A program made the translations under genes and the position numbers. Shown piece after piece: positions 31,991 to 42,379 of a stretch of 64,000 nt of DNA. Below the pieces are notes generated by a model that was not told the DNA's origin, ran no database searches, and saw nothing but the letters and a program-made list of their open reading frames with translations. Each line of letters begins with the position of its first letter. The stretch's first letter is position 1. This stretch comes from Vulcanisaeta distributa JCM 11213 (GTDB taxonomy: Archaea > Thermoproteota > Thermoprotei > Thermoproteales > Thermocladiaceae), in assembly GCA_001316125.1 (NCBI GenBank), contig BBCS01000001.1, positions 434,001 through 498,000 on the forward strand, read 5' to 3'.

Positions 31991-32182
31991 TTGCATTCAT
32001 TTATCTTAAATTATAAACAAAAATATTAATTTCTATACACATTTATAGTATTTTATAATACCGTTAAACATATGATATATCTTAATAGGTATACTTTAAA
32101 GACTTTTGTCATAGTTCATGCATTCTTAAGACGTACCTTTACAGTTTAGATTCGCGAACTCAGCAATCGCATTATTAAATAT
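31991..32182. other. A/T-rich intergenic region ahead of the fumarase/aspartase gene
   Basis: No gene seen. The segment is A/T-rich. CATTATTAAATATATG next to the start at 32183 (32169-32184) contains a TATA-like stretch. Confidence 0.4.
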
Positions 32183-33528
32183 ATGCCTGAATCTATTATC
32201 GTGGAGTTTGTAGAGAAGGCGAGGGATCTCTACCTGGACACGGGTACTAGGTTTCCACGTAGGATAATATGGGCAATGGGGGGGCTCATTAAGTATGCCG
32301 CAGCCAAGGTTAATGTGGAGCTTGGGCTATTAAGTAGTGATGTTGGTAATGCAATAATGAAGGTCTCCCAAGAATTAATGAGTGGTAAGTATGATAATGA
32401 AGTAATACTTGACGTGTATCAAACCGGTTCTGGCACAGGCTTAAACATGAATATTAATGAGGTCATCGCCAAGCACGCATATTTGGATCTCGGTGTTAAG
32501 GTGCATCCTAACGATCACGTGAACCTTGGCCAATCATCAAATGATGTTGTGCCCACGGCCATTAGGGTTGCCGCGGTTATGGAGTACGTGGAGTCATTAA
32601 GGCCTGCAATTAATGATTTAATAGTCTCACTACGTAGGAAGGTTAATGAGTTTAGTGATGTTGTTAAGCCCGGTAGAACACACCTAAGGGATGCGTTGCC
32701 AATAACCCTCGGTCAGGAATTATCCGGTTACTAGATGCGTTTTTACGTGACGTTCAATTACTCGATTACACCATTAACTTCGTTAAGGGATTACCAATCG
32801 GTGGTACCGCGGTCGGTACTGGCTTTAATACGCATCCAAGATTTAGTGATGAGGTTGTTAAGGTAATTAATGAGGTAACTGGGCTGGATTTCGTAAGGGT
32901 TAACCCGTTCATGTCTATGAAATTACTCACCGATTTAGTAATGTTATCAGGTGCAATTAGGGCACTATCACTGGACCTTCACAGGCTTGGCCAGGATATT
33001 AGGCTAATGTTTTCAGGGCCGTTCACAGGGCTTAATGAGATAGACATACCTACACAAGGCGAGGTTGCTGGGTCTAGCATAATGCCTGGTAAGACTAACC
33101 CAGTTACCGTGGAGTCCCTTTTACAGGCTATAGCGCAGGTATTAGGCCTTGATAAGTCGATTGAGCACGCTTCAATGCTTGGGGGGGAGTTTGAGTTAAG
33201 CATGGGTATACCAGTCATTGGTTATGACATAATCATGGAGATGAGTATATTGAGTGAGGGAATTAGGAAGTTCACGAAATTCGTGATTGATGGGTTAACC
33301 CCCAACGTGGATGTCATACGTAGATATGCCGAGAAATCACTGGCCTTGATAACCATGCTCACGCCCATGATAGGTTATGAGAAGGCTGCTGAATTGAGCA
33401 GGGAATTAATGATGGGCCGCAGCATTAGGGACGTACTTAAGGAGTTGGGGTTTAGTGATGATGAGATTAATAGCATCCTTAACCTTAGGGAATTAACTAA
33501 GCCTGGGTTCAAGGTACAACGCAAGTGA
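32183..33528 (+). CDS. Fumarase/aspartase family lyase (class II)
   Basis: About 450 residues. Motifs: [18 protein letters not shown] (near 32420), [29 protein letters not shown], then a lost C near 32736 (SGYLDAFLRD), and the signature [12 protein letters not shown] near 33073, the catalytic Ser loop. Catalyses fumarate-malate interconversion or aspartate deamination; the THLRDALP block fits fumarase better than aspartase but not certain. G7 runs at 32278 (AMGGLIKY) and 33181 (LGGEFEL) each add Gly. Confidence 0.9.
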
Positions 33529-33578
33529 TATAATGATCATTTTTAAAGATATGTTATTCGGCTTTATTTATTTCAATT

Positions 33579-34036
33579 TCATAAATACAGTATTGGTCCT
33601 CCGTAGACTTCCTCAAGGAATGACTCCGCGCCCTTAATCTCGTCTACTATGTCCACTAAGTCCTCCTTTCTTATGTTATAGAGTTGTGCGGCAAGTGGGC
33701 ATGCGTATATTTTGAATTTATCGCCATAGACCGACTTAAGCTCCTTCAGGTATGAATACCAATCCTTAAACTCACCCTTCTCTACGGCATTCTTTAAATT
33801 CCTTAAGTACGTCTCTATGTAGGGGACATACATAGCCGGTCCTATCGTCACGCCCAGGTCCTGGGTGTTTAGCCTTGGTAATACATCCTTCCTAAAGGCG
33901 ACCAATCCTTCATTAACCAGGTGAACGACTACCTTATAACCAGCCGCCAGTGCAGCTGCGCCATAAACCACTAGGCAGCAAATCCTATTTGCGGCACCCG
34001 ATGCGAATACAATGCCAGTTTCCTTTCCTCAGCCAT
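33579..34036 (-). CDS. DsrE/DsrF-like small sulfur-related protein
   Basis: About 152 residues from ATG 34036 (MAEERKLAFVFASGAANRIC after one lost T near 34010). Core YGAAALAAGYKVVVHLVNEGL, then IYACPLAAQLYNI with a conserved Cys (residues about 115). DsrE-type proteins carry sulfur on cysteine. It lies next to the tandem rhodanese gene (divergent), so a shared role in sulfur transfer is plausible. A second DsrE-like protein is at 58544. Confidence 0.75.
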
Positions 34037-34165
34037 CGATTTATAACTAATGTGGAACTTAATATGTTATTGATAACTATGCAGTTTTTGCGCAATTAAC
34101 TTATTTATATCCATATTTATATAGATATATGCAAATGTATGTAAAAAATGCACTAATAATTCATA

Positions 34166-34174
34166 CTTATAAAT
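34166..34174 (+). promoter_or_regulatory. TATA box of the rhodanese gene
   Basis: CTTATAAAT lies about 25 nt before the GTG start. It sits in the A/T-rich gap (34037-34194) between the divergent DsrE and rhodanese genes. Confidence 0.55.
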
Positions 34175-34194
34175 CGTAATACCATCGCATATTT

Positions 34195-35057
34195 GTGGAG
34201 CCATTAACCGAGGTAGAGGATATATTGAGCTACCTTAATCGTGGCTTCGCCTCATTTGTTTCTAGTCCTTATATCGTAGTTGAGGTGGACGAGAATCCAG
34301 GGGGCTGGATACCTTAGTTGGCATATACCTGGTTCAACATTGTTAAGACTTTATGGTGATTTATTACGTGATGTGGGCATTATAAGGGATTATGAAGTAT
34401 TAATAATGGATTTAGCCGTTAAGGGCATAACCCGGGATAGGCATATTGTGCTTCTTGATGAGATTGATAATAGGCACGCGGCATTAGCCTACATGGTATT
34501 AAAGGCTCTTGGTTTTAAACACATATCATTGCTTAACGGTGGTAAGGTAAATTGGCTAATACATAAGGGCCCTCTATGCACATGTAATGGACATACGTAT
34601 AGTGGCAATTTCAATCAAAGGGATTGGGTAAATACCGTTGTTAATCTTAAGGATTATTTCGTTAATTTCGATCAAGTATACGAGCTGGTTACCAATGGTG
34701 ATATTGGCGGTGATACGCTACTTATTGATGTTAGGTCTCCCTGTGAGTACATGGGTAGTGACGTGGATATTTGGGGGCCATATACCAGGCGCCATTAACA
34801 TGCCCTGGAATCTATTCCTCGAACCCAGAACCAATAGGTTTAGGGATCATGATGAGATTGTGAAGGTGGTTGATAGATACGGACTTTCACCGAATGACAA
34901 CATAATACTTTATTGCAGGACTGGCGGTAGGTCAGCCCTCGTGTGGTTTGCCTTAACAGAATTGCTTGGCTTTAGTAGGGTTAGGGTTTACCTTGGCTCC
35001 TGGCTTGATTGGATAAGTCGTGGCGCCCCCCCAATTAAACGTGGCAAGGAACCCTAA
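34195..35057 (+). CDS. Tandem rhodanese (thiosulfate sulfurtransferase), frame broken
   Basis: Start GTG 34195; TATA ACTTATAAAT at 34165-34174. Two rhodanese domains: an inactive N-terminal one (SWHIPGSTLLRLYG, RHIVLLDEID, GFKHISLLNGG) and a catalytic one with LIDVRSPCEY, HIPGAINMPW and the active loop CRTGGRSALVW near 34915. Breaks: G5 at 34300-34304 and G5 at 34773-34777, both expected four. C7 at 35026 adds Pro (GAPPIK). Transfers sulfane sulfur from thiosulfate to cyanide or a protein thiol; divergent to DsrE. Confidence 0.88.
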
Positions 35058-35129
35058 CTATTAATGCCATGTTAGCGCCCACTAAACTTAGTAAGCGCCC
35101 TTTTTAATACGTGTACATGCAGTGAATTA

Positions 35130-37214
35130 ATGGGCATTGACGAGAGGATTCAATGCCTTTCACAATCGCGATCACCCTACGTACTTGAGGCCCTGAACAG
35201 CCCAGTGAAGTGGTGGGTTGGTGTGCCAAGCCTTTGAGAAGGCCATAAATGAGGATAAGCCACTACTAATAGACATTGGTGCTGGGTGGTGCACTGGTGC
35301 CATGTTATGGACGAGACCACGTATAAGGATCCAGAGGTTGTCCAATTAATAAATGATTACTTCATACCGATTAAGGTGGATAGGGATGAGAGACCCGATA
35401 TTGATAGGAGGTATCAGGAGGCTGCATTATTAATTGCTGGGCAGGGCGGATGGCCATTAACCATTTTCGCAACACCCAAGGGTGAGGTTATCTACGCCGG
35501 TACCTACTTCCCGCCTAGAGATGGTATGGGCTTACCTGGTATGGTTAGGGTATTAAGGGCCGTACTAGACGCCTATAGAAGTAGGAGGAATCAGATAAGT
35601 GAATTAATTAGGGAGATTAACAATGCAATAACAAGCTCCTACGTCTCCACAGTCACTGATAATTTGGACATTGGTATTGTGGATGATGTGGTGGTTAAGA
35701 TCGTGGATATGTACGACAATGAGCATGGCGGTTTCGGAATGGCGCCTAAGTTTCCCCCCCAGGTCACGTACCACGCATTATTACTTTATAGGGGCTTCTA
35801 CACGGGTAGCGCCTTAATCAATATTGTACGTGAAACATTAATAAGGATGGGGAGGGGCGGTATTTATGATCAGTTAGGTGGTGGTTTCCATAGGTATTCC
35901 GTAGATAGTGGTTGGTTAATACCACACTTTGAGAAGTTACTCATTGATAATGCCGAGCTTCTAATGAATTATTCCGAGGCATATGCCATTACCATGGATG
36001 ATGAGTTACGAGAAATTGGGGGGGCGGGCATTATTAATTACGTTAATGACACGTTGGCAAACCCAGACGGTGGTTACTACGCCAGTCAGGACGCAGATGT
36101 TGATTTTAGGGATGAGGGTGGCTACTATAAGTGGAGTGTTGATGAGTTGAGGGGGTTACTATCGAATGATGAGTTTAACGTTATTTATTGGTACTTCGGC
36201 ATATTTAAGTTTCAGGGTAATGAGAAGGCTGTCTTGCATAGAGCGTTAAGTATTGAGGAGGTCGCTAATAAGTTAGGTATCGGCATTAATATGGCTAGGT
36301 CATTACTCAACTCCGCAATAAATAAGATGATTAATGCAAGGAGACGGAGAAAGAGCCCTCGAGTAGATACCACGATATACGCAGGCTGGTCCTCAGCCAT
36401 GGCTATTGCATATACAATGGCGAGTGATTACATGAGCATTAACGGCGTAATTGAACATTCATTAAAGACCGTCGACTTCATTATGAATAATATGTATAGA
36501 GGTGACGGATTACGTAGAGCATTCAGATGCAACACCCTTTCGCTACCAGGTTTGTTAGAGGACTATTCCTACACTCTTCTAGCTGCGTTGATGGCGTATA
36601 GTCATACGGGTAGTAGGAAGTACCTGGAGTTCGCGATTAAGCTCGGTAATGACATAGTTGATAAGTTTAGGGCGCCAGATGGTGGTTTCTACGATACGGA
36701 CATGCCCGATGAGCCAATGACACTAAGGATAAAGCCCATTGCAGACACGCCGAATTGGAGCCCAAACTCCCTGGCGTTGATTGCTTTAATGAACCTATAT
36801 AGGGTGACTGGCATTGATAGATTCAGCAAGGAGGTTAATAATGGGATAAGGGCGTTGTACTCCCTGGCAATGAGGTACGGACCCGCCGCATCATCATACT
36901 TCATAGCCCTTGATTGGTACTTGAGGGATCCACCTAAGGTGATAATTGTTGGTGATGCCAATGATGACTTCATGAGACTTTTAAGAATGGCATTAAGGAC
37001 CTTTAGGCCAGGTAAATTGGTGATCCCAATCATTAATGATAGCGTCGACGACCTATTAATGGATAACTCAATAAAGGCTATGGTAAATGAATACAGGAGA
37101 AGAGGGAAACCGCTGGCGTATGTCTGTGCATATTCCGCATGCACCACACCCATAGTTAATGAGGAGACTTTACGTAACGTACTTACTGATTTTATGCGTG
37201 ATAGGTATGCATAA
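35130..37214 (+). CDS. YyaL/Spermatogenesis-associated-20-like protein with thioredoxin fold
   Basis: About 690 residues. N-terminal thioredoxin-like domain (DUF255): PVKWWGWCAKPFEKA, LLIDIGAGWCHWCHVM, then GQGGWPLTIFATPKG; the WCHWCH motif is a Cys-x-x-Cys pair. The C-terminal 450 residues form an alpha-barrel: HEHGGFGMAPKFPQVTYH, GGGFHRYSVDSGWLIPHFEKLL, YYASQDADVDFRDEGGYYKWS. Start ATG 35130 (TATA TTTTTAATAC about 25 nt before). Three lost bases between 35215 and 35300. C7 at 35754 and G7 at 36018 add Pro or Gly. Role unknown; conserved in all domains of life. Confidence 0.88.
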
Positions 37215-37268
37215 TTATTCATACGCTAAGAAATGCTTAAATAATTGCAATAAATAACATAATTATTA

Positions 37269-37499
37269 ATGAAAAGTCATCTAGAAATCAAGAGGGAAAT
37301 TAAATGCACAATGAATAAGGGATCACTTAAGGCATTGGCATTATCACAACTCGCCCTAGCAATTATCCTAGCCCTATTTACAACAATTATTGATCCGCCA
37401 TCAATAATAAACATTATAGTTGCTGCATCTGTTACAGTGATTGAGGGCGCATCCGTAGGTTATGTACTCCATTATTTAAGGCGTGGTTGCCTTGCTTAA
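37269..37499 (+). CDS. Small two-helix membrane protein
   Basis: 76 residues, two hydrophobic helices (ALALSQLALAIILALFTTII and INIIVAASVTVIEGASVGYVL) after a basic N-terminus. No family recognised. TATA-like AAATAATTGCAA just upstream (37241-37252). Its last 68 nt overlap the 3' end of the HEPN-nucleotidyltransferase gene on the other strand; one of the two ends may be misread. Confidence 0.5.
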   Translation: MKSHLEIKREIKCTMNKGSLKALALSQLALAIILALFTTIIDPPSIINIIVAASVTVIEGASVGYVLHYLRRGCLA

Positions 37500-38240
37500 G
37501 GTCATCCTCGATCTCAATAACCCTGCTTGACAACTCAAAGTAATACCTACTCTCATCATCACCAACGATGTGTAACTCCACTGGCGCATCCCAGGGAAGG
37601 CCGTAGACGTCCATTGCCCTAATGAGAATATCCTTATAAAGCTTGCCTTTATTCACGGTGACCTCTCCTGGTATGATTATTAGTATGTCTATGTCACTAA
37701 GGACAGTAGTCCTACCTTCAGCAACCCCACCAATGACAAAAACCCTAACGCCTGGCACCAGGTCCTTGGCAGCCCTCATAACAGCTACTGCATACTCCCT
37801 CCACCTCCTTAAGTGCTCGAAGTGATACCTAACCCAACTTGACATTACTAACACCTTATCCAACAATCTTATTAATTCCTTAGCCACATTAAGCGCTTTA
37901 GATACATCATCAATATCATAGCTAATTTCACCATACCTATCCTCGGTATATGCCTCCTCAAGCGTTATTAATGCATCCCTATTATTAATCACAAAATCCC
38001 TTAATTCACGCATTAATTCATTAAAGCCCTGAGATTCAAGTCCCTTAGTTAACATACCAATCAATTCCCTACATGACCCCTAATTTTAGACCCAAACAAC
38101 TCAAAATAAACAGCCTTTATGTAAAGTTGAATCGCTTGATCAATGAGGAACATGGCTAAATCAAAATCATCAGTACCCTCAGCAATGCGAAGTGCGTCCA
38201 GGGCTCTTCTCTTTAATTTATTAACATATAAGCCGCTCAT
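37432..38240 (-). CDS. HEPN domain fused to minimal nucleotidyltransferase
   Basis: About 269 residues. HEPN half from ATG 38240: FDLAMFLIDQAIQLYIKAVY, KIRGHVRELIGMLTKGLE (lost T near 38062), NRDALITLEEAYTEDRYG. Nucleotidyltransferase half: VRVFVIGGVAEGRTTVLSDIDILIIIPG with the Gly-Gly and Asp-x-Asp metal motif. The two domains usually occur as separate toxin (HEPN RNase) and antitoxin (MNT, AMPylates HEPN) genes; here they seem to be one polypeptide. Compare the two-gene arrangement at 55303-56089. Confidence 0.75.
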
Positions 38241-38274
38241 ACATTTACTAAGTCTATACCATAACCATAATTAA

Positions 38275-38841
38275 TTACTTTAATCTCTTACCAATGGCTA
38301 TTATTAGTGGAAACGATTTAATGAAGCTAACGTTAAAGTGGGGAGTCAATACATTCATCAAGCATTTTTCACTGCATGAGTGGTTCCCTAATGCTCCAAT
38401 CTTATCGGCATTAGCCTCAACGACTATGAACACGGAGTTAGGCCTTAATGAGTCGTAGACATTCCTAATAGATAATGCATGATCACCCCCCCAGTGATGT
38501 AGTGTGAACATGGCTATAGCGGCGTCAAACCTACCCGGCGTAATTGGCAACGCCCAACTCCCTGCATTTACAAAGTCAGGCCTCCAAAACCTCCTGGCCT
38601 GCCTAAGCATTGGTAGGCTCACGTCAGCACCAACGACATGATAACCATAACCACTCAGTATGTTGGCTAACCTACCAGTGCCTGGCCCTATTTCAAGGAT
38701 CCTCGCCGGCGGCTTCACGAATTTCCTAAGAGTATTCGCCGTTAACTTATAACTCCATAGCAGTAACACCTCAAGGAATCTATATATCCTCGCGGTCCTT
38801 TCGTCGAATTGCTCAAAGTAACCGTAATTACTAACCATCAT
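38275..38841 (-). CDS. SAM-dependent methyltransferase (type 11)
   Basis: 188 residues, intact. SAM motif I ILEIGPGTGRLANIL (residues about 45-60), acidic VVGADVSLPML, motif ARRFWRPDFVNAG, motif AMFTLHHWGGDHALS where C7 (38486) adds one Gly. Cytosolic small-molecule methyltransferase; substrate unknown. Confidence 0.85.
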   Translation of the reverse strand: MMVSNYGYFEQFDERTARIYRFLEVLLLWSYKLTANTLRKFVKPPARILEIGPGTGRLANILSGYGYHVVGADVSLPMLRQARRFWRPDFVNAGSWALPITPGRFDAAIAMFTLHHWGGDHALSIRNVYDSLRPNSVFIVVEANADKIGALGNHSCSEKCLMNVLTPHFNVSFIKSFPLIIAIGKRLK

Positions 38842-38898
38842 TATTACGTGAAGGCTTAGGCTAAATTCTTAACGCGTTATATTAAAACTCGCGATAAA

Positions 38899-39327
38899 TT
38901 AGCCGTGCATGAATATGAAGTATAACGTTATGGTGGCATTATCGTTGTAGTTAATCACAGGATTTGGTTGTATAAGTATGGATATGTTGTAATTACCTGG
39001 CATTAAAACTATATTCCTAGAGCTTACATATGGCTTGCCATTATTAATTATATGCAGTATCGCCACATACTGCCCATTGGGTCCCTGTATATATAGCCAG
39101 GCATTGTTAATGCCATTACCAAGGTAAGAAACATTCACAAGCATGAGTACCTCCATTTGTGTAACACTTATTTCCTCAACATCATTGTAATATATGTATG
39201 ATGCGTTGGTTAATTGAACATGAATATTAAATAAATAATGATAATGCTGTTGCTGTGCTGAAACTATGGCATCAGCTATGGCGAGTACCATTAACGCAAA
39301 CATTAGTACTATGAATATTGTTCTCAC
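38899..39327 (-). CDS. Secreted QLTNASY-family protein, 142 aa
   Basis: Signal peptide MRTIFIVLMFALMVLAIADAI followed by a short cleavage-like VSAQQQ. The mature part begins HIHVQLTNASYIYY and shows the block order seen in the proteins at 41624 and 42380: QLTNASYxY, then INNAWLYIQGPNGQ, RNIVLMPGNYNISILIQPNP, NATITLYF. It is the shortest of the three and lacks the C-terminal VVSNxxxPLPP tail. Predicted beta-sandwich on the cell surface. Function unknown. It ends the cluster at the downstream side; an A/T-rich stretch follows. Confidence 0.7.
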   Translation of the reverse strand: MRTIFIVLMFALMVLAIADAIVSAQQQHYHYLFNIHVQLTNASYIYYNDVEEISVTQMEVLMLVNVSYLGNGINNAWLYIQGPNGQYVAILHIINNGKPYVSSRNIVLMPGNYNISILIQPNPVINYNDNATITLYFIFMHG

Positions 39328-39489
39328 AATTGTTTCGCTTTCTATTTCTAGTATTTAAATATTTCTATTTTTATTGAGAAAAAGTTTAATAAAATCAATT
39401 TATATTAAATATTTTTCAATAATAACCTGTATTTATAAATCTATTTTTTGAATTAAAGAAAATAGGATAAACAAATTATCCATAATACA

Positions 39490-40033
39490 TTAATTAGTAA
39501 TGTTGATGCTCTCATTAAAGTTATATACGAATTCAACTCCCTTAATCATGACTGTGTATGTTCCACCTATTGTGATTGTTCCTGTGAAGTTTGTTGGTAT
39601 TTTCAATTCTTCAATGACTATGTAATCCCCCCCAGGGTTTAGGTTAACGATAGTATTATTGGGGGTAAGTGGCTATTAAGGCATTGCTTGAATTAATAAT
39701 GAACAAAACTAACTGTACTGGTTCCTGGGCATTTATATTGAGCTTCATTGATAGCCGATGCGTAATTATTAGTTTTGCCAGGGTTATGTTTATAGTCTCC
39801 GTATTATTAATAGGCATCATTCCTGATTTACTAATTGAAATGTCTACATAAAGCCCTGTTGGGCCATTTATGAAGTCATTTATATACTGGGATTGAACCT
39901 CCTCAATATTTAGTGGTGGGCTTGTTATACTTATCGATGTTGTTACGTATTTATAATATACGGCGCTTGCCAGGGCTATTAATGCCGTAGTAAGAATAAC
40001 AACTATTACCGGGAGTTGTCTATGCATACTCAA
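39490..40033 (-). CDS. Membrane-anchored secreted protein, third gene of a coupled trio
   Basis: About 180 residues. N-terminal helix VIVVILTTALIALASAVYY, then YVTTSISITSPPLNIEE and beta-rich Asn/Thr-rich sequence (LIATYPNNTIVNLN, TITIGGTYTVMIKG). The G5 at 39661-39665 must be four to continue past TYP. Ends at 39490 (INITN). C7 at 39627 gives NPGGDYIV. Start overlaps the stop of the 40020 gene (ATGCATAG), so translation is coupled. N-terminal layout like the 40825 protein. Confidence 0.7.
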
Positions 40034-40847
40034 TCACCTGCGGCTTACCTGGCCTACCCTTAATGAATGCCTTGGATAGGGCGAGCATTATTCCCTGCTC
40101 AATACTTAATTCCGTAATTGATGATCCATCAAAGTACACGGACCCCCCCTTATCAGTAAAGGCCACGTATTCCCTGGTCTCCTTAGGCCTTTCTGTCTCA
40201 CCGGCCATAATTGCCATATCCCCAATGATTAATGAGCCATTAATTACCGAATATTGAATACCAATCCTATCCAGGGCCTTCCTGATGGCCTTGATGATGC
40301 CTTCCGTCCTGGCAGTAAGCAGTGTTTCTTCAATAATGGTCATTCTTCTCGTGATGATCCACCTAGCCCTGGTCGCGGCATTTACAGAAGTCACTAAATA
40401 CAATACTGCCAATATGTAAAGTGGTACTCCGAAGTACGTATTGTATGGTATCTTTATGTACATGTAACCTGTCTCGGTACTAAGTATTGAGTAGCCACCG
40501 TAAAATAAGTACCTACTTTGAAAAATGAAGGCCGTGATTATTAGCATGACGGCAAGAGAGAGTGTGAATAATGATAGGTACAGGGAGTACCTACTGCTCC
40601 TCCAAATGATTGGTATTACAGCGGAAGCAATTACGTAGATGAGGGCCGTAATGGCGCTCGGCAAAAATAGGAAGTACCTGCGCCCGAGGAAGGTTATTGA
40701 GAAACCGAGGGGTGTTAATTCCTGTGTATAGATGTTGGATTTAAGGTACCAAAGCGGTAGTAAGAACCAGGATATTGCGAACATTAATGCAATCACTAAT
40801 TGAATAATAACCTCAAACCTCACATTAACCACCTGCCCTGAACACAT
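40020..40847 (-). CDS. Polytopic membrane protein with cytosolic domain, second gene of the trio
   Basis: About 270 residues. Start at ATG 40847 or, more likely, GTG 40835 (MRFEVIIQLVIAL), which overlaps the upstream TAA. Four hydrophobic segments: VIIQLVIALMFAISWFLL, FLLPSAITALIYVIASA, LYLSLFTLSLAVMLIITAF and VPLYILAVLYLVTSV. The last 115 residues are soluble: TIIEETLLTARTEGIIKAIRK, VINGSLIIGDMAIMAGE, FTDKGSVYFDGSSITE. No signal peptidase motif seen. Family unknown; an assembly or anchoring partner for the flanking secreted proteins is a guess. Confidence 0.6.
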   Translation of the reverse strand: MCSGQVVNVRFEVIIQLVIALMFAISWFLLPLWYLKSNIYTQELTPLGFSITFLGRRYFLFLPSAITALIYVIASAVIPIIWRSSRYSLYLSLFTLSLAVMLIITAFIFQSRYLFYGGYSILSTETGYMYIKIPYNTYFGVPLYILAVLYLVTSVNAATRARWIITRRMTIIEETLLTARTEGIIKAIRKALDRIGIQYSVINGSLIIGDMAIMAGETERPKETREYVAFTDKGGSVYFDGSSITELSIEQGIMLALSKAFIKGRPGKPQVIEYA

Positions 40848-41606
40848 TATAAAGCGTTAACTGCGTCGTTACATTGGTTGTTGGGTATATGTAGGTTACG
40901 GTGATTGGTAAGTAGAGGGTATAGGTATGACCACTTATTAATGAGCATGTGAATACCCTGGCGTTTGGGATATTACTTAGGTTGATTGTAATGACCGTAT
41001 TATTAATGCCAGGACCTACCTGTGTCATTATAGGGATGTTGCCAATTACGTAAAATACGTATGATGATTGAGTATCATCCACCAATGTTAAGTTTGATAA
41101 TTCATTTAATACAATTGGTATTGGTGTTGAGTATGAGAGTGTTATTCTAAGCATGCAGTTACTATATTCTATGCCGCTCACCCAAACATTAATTCTCACA
41201 CTCACAGGCGCCACTAGGAAGAAGCCTATGTACATCGGGTCTCCATAGAATGTACCACTAACCAAGCCCTTGATTCCAATTGTGCTTAGATTAACATATT
41301 GGGGAAGTAATGGGTACCTCGCCTCAAGGGTTAATGGCCCAGTAACACTTAATGGGGCTGACTGCCCGGTCTCAAGGATGCTAGCGTAACCCCCCCGGTT
41401 ATCGTTATATTGCCCGTTGCATTAATTATGACTAATTTAACGATTAAACCCTCACCTGATACCGTCACGTTTTCAATATTTACGTATGGTGTGACCATTG
41501 TTGCCGTGCGTATACTTGATGCGTACTCAGTAGCCGCATACGTCACTATGAGGGCTATTAACGTTAGGATTACGGACAATAAGATGAATGTTTTAAGTGG
41601 TGTCAT
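40825..41606 (-). CDS. Membrane-anchored secreted protein, first gene of the trio
   Basis: About 260 residues. Signal anchor FILLSVILTLIALIVTYAATEYA, then TMVTPYVNIENVTVSGEG. A frame change at the 7-mer (41390-41396) is needed to continue as ASILETGQSAPLSVTGPLT, PLLPQYVNLSTIGIKG, VSGTFYGDPMYIG, then a beta-rich, N-glycosylation-like rich end (NNTVITINLSN). Surface protein of unknown family, coupled to 40020 by a 23-nt overlap. Shares the helix plus T/I/N-rich start with the 39490 protein. Confidence 0.65.
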
Positions 41607-41623
41607 TTTAATCAGCCAGGTTA

Positions 41624-42262
41624 TTAACCGCTAATTGGTGGTAGTGGCACGGTGGCATTACTAACAACGTTGTAACCAAAGTACAACGTTACTGTCTCAG
41701 TCTCTCCTGTGCTCAATGACGATATTGGTTGGGCAATCACCGATATGAAGTATGGCCCAGTACTTAGTGCGCAGGCATTTGTTGTTCCCTGTATTGGTTC
41801 AGCATTTGCTATAATAGTGAAGCTACAGACGGACTGTCCCGTGTAAGTGTTTTGAATGACTATTGTTAATTGCTCAATTATTGGTGTGCCGCTGATCGTA
41901 ACGTTGGTTATGTATATCCAACCAGGTGTGTTAACAACTAGTCCAAGTGCATGGTAGAAGTATGCATATGATGCGTTAGTGAGTTGTATCGTCGCGGTGA
42001 AGCCCTGTGAAGTTGCTGTGAAGTTTGCGTAACTACCTGCATAGCTATTCAGTGGCGCAGTACATGTTGTACCCGTTGGAGTTGTGTATGTGAAATTCTT
42101 GCCACTATAGAATACCAATGGTGACTGGGACACTGTGGCTGTTATTACGCCTTTATAGTAGTAGATTACGTGGGCAAGTACAACCACGCTTATCAACATT
42201 AGGACTACCATCGTTAGTAATACGTATTTCCTCATCTTCTCATTTCTCATTACGTTTCTCAT
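41624..42262 (-). CDS. Secreted QLTNASY-family protein, 212 aa
   Basis: N-terminal helix YVLLTMVVLMLISVVVLAHVI, then YYYKGVITATVSQSPLVFYSG, then TIQLTNASYAYFYHALGLVV, YITNVTISGTPIIEQLTIVIQN, PYFISVIAQPISSLSTGETE, TLYFGYNVVSNATVPLPPISG. Nearly the same frame of blocks as the 42380 protein. One Cys in each half could form a disulphide. Suggested outside-facing beta-sandwich tethered by its N-terminal helix, as in TasA-like filament subunits; this is an inference from layout only. Confidence 0.75.
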   Translation of the reverse strand: MRNVMRNEKMRKYVLLTMVVLMLISVVVLAHVIYYYKGVITATVSQSPLVFYSGKNFTYTTPTGTTCTAPLNSYAGSYANFTATSQGFTATIQLTNASYAYFYHALGLVVNTPGWIYITNVTISGTPIIEQLTIVIQNTYTGQSVCSFTIIANAEPIQGTTNACALSTGPYFISVIAQPISSLSTGETETVTLYFGYNVVSNATVPLPPISG

Positions 42263-42379
42263 ACAATTAATACGCTAGGTATTTATTTTTAAACTTTTCT
42301 TATAAATTATGTGCTTATTTTTAGTATTATTCATTATAATACATATTTTCATTTATTAGAAACTGAACATGACTAGAAA

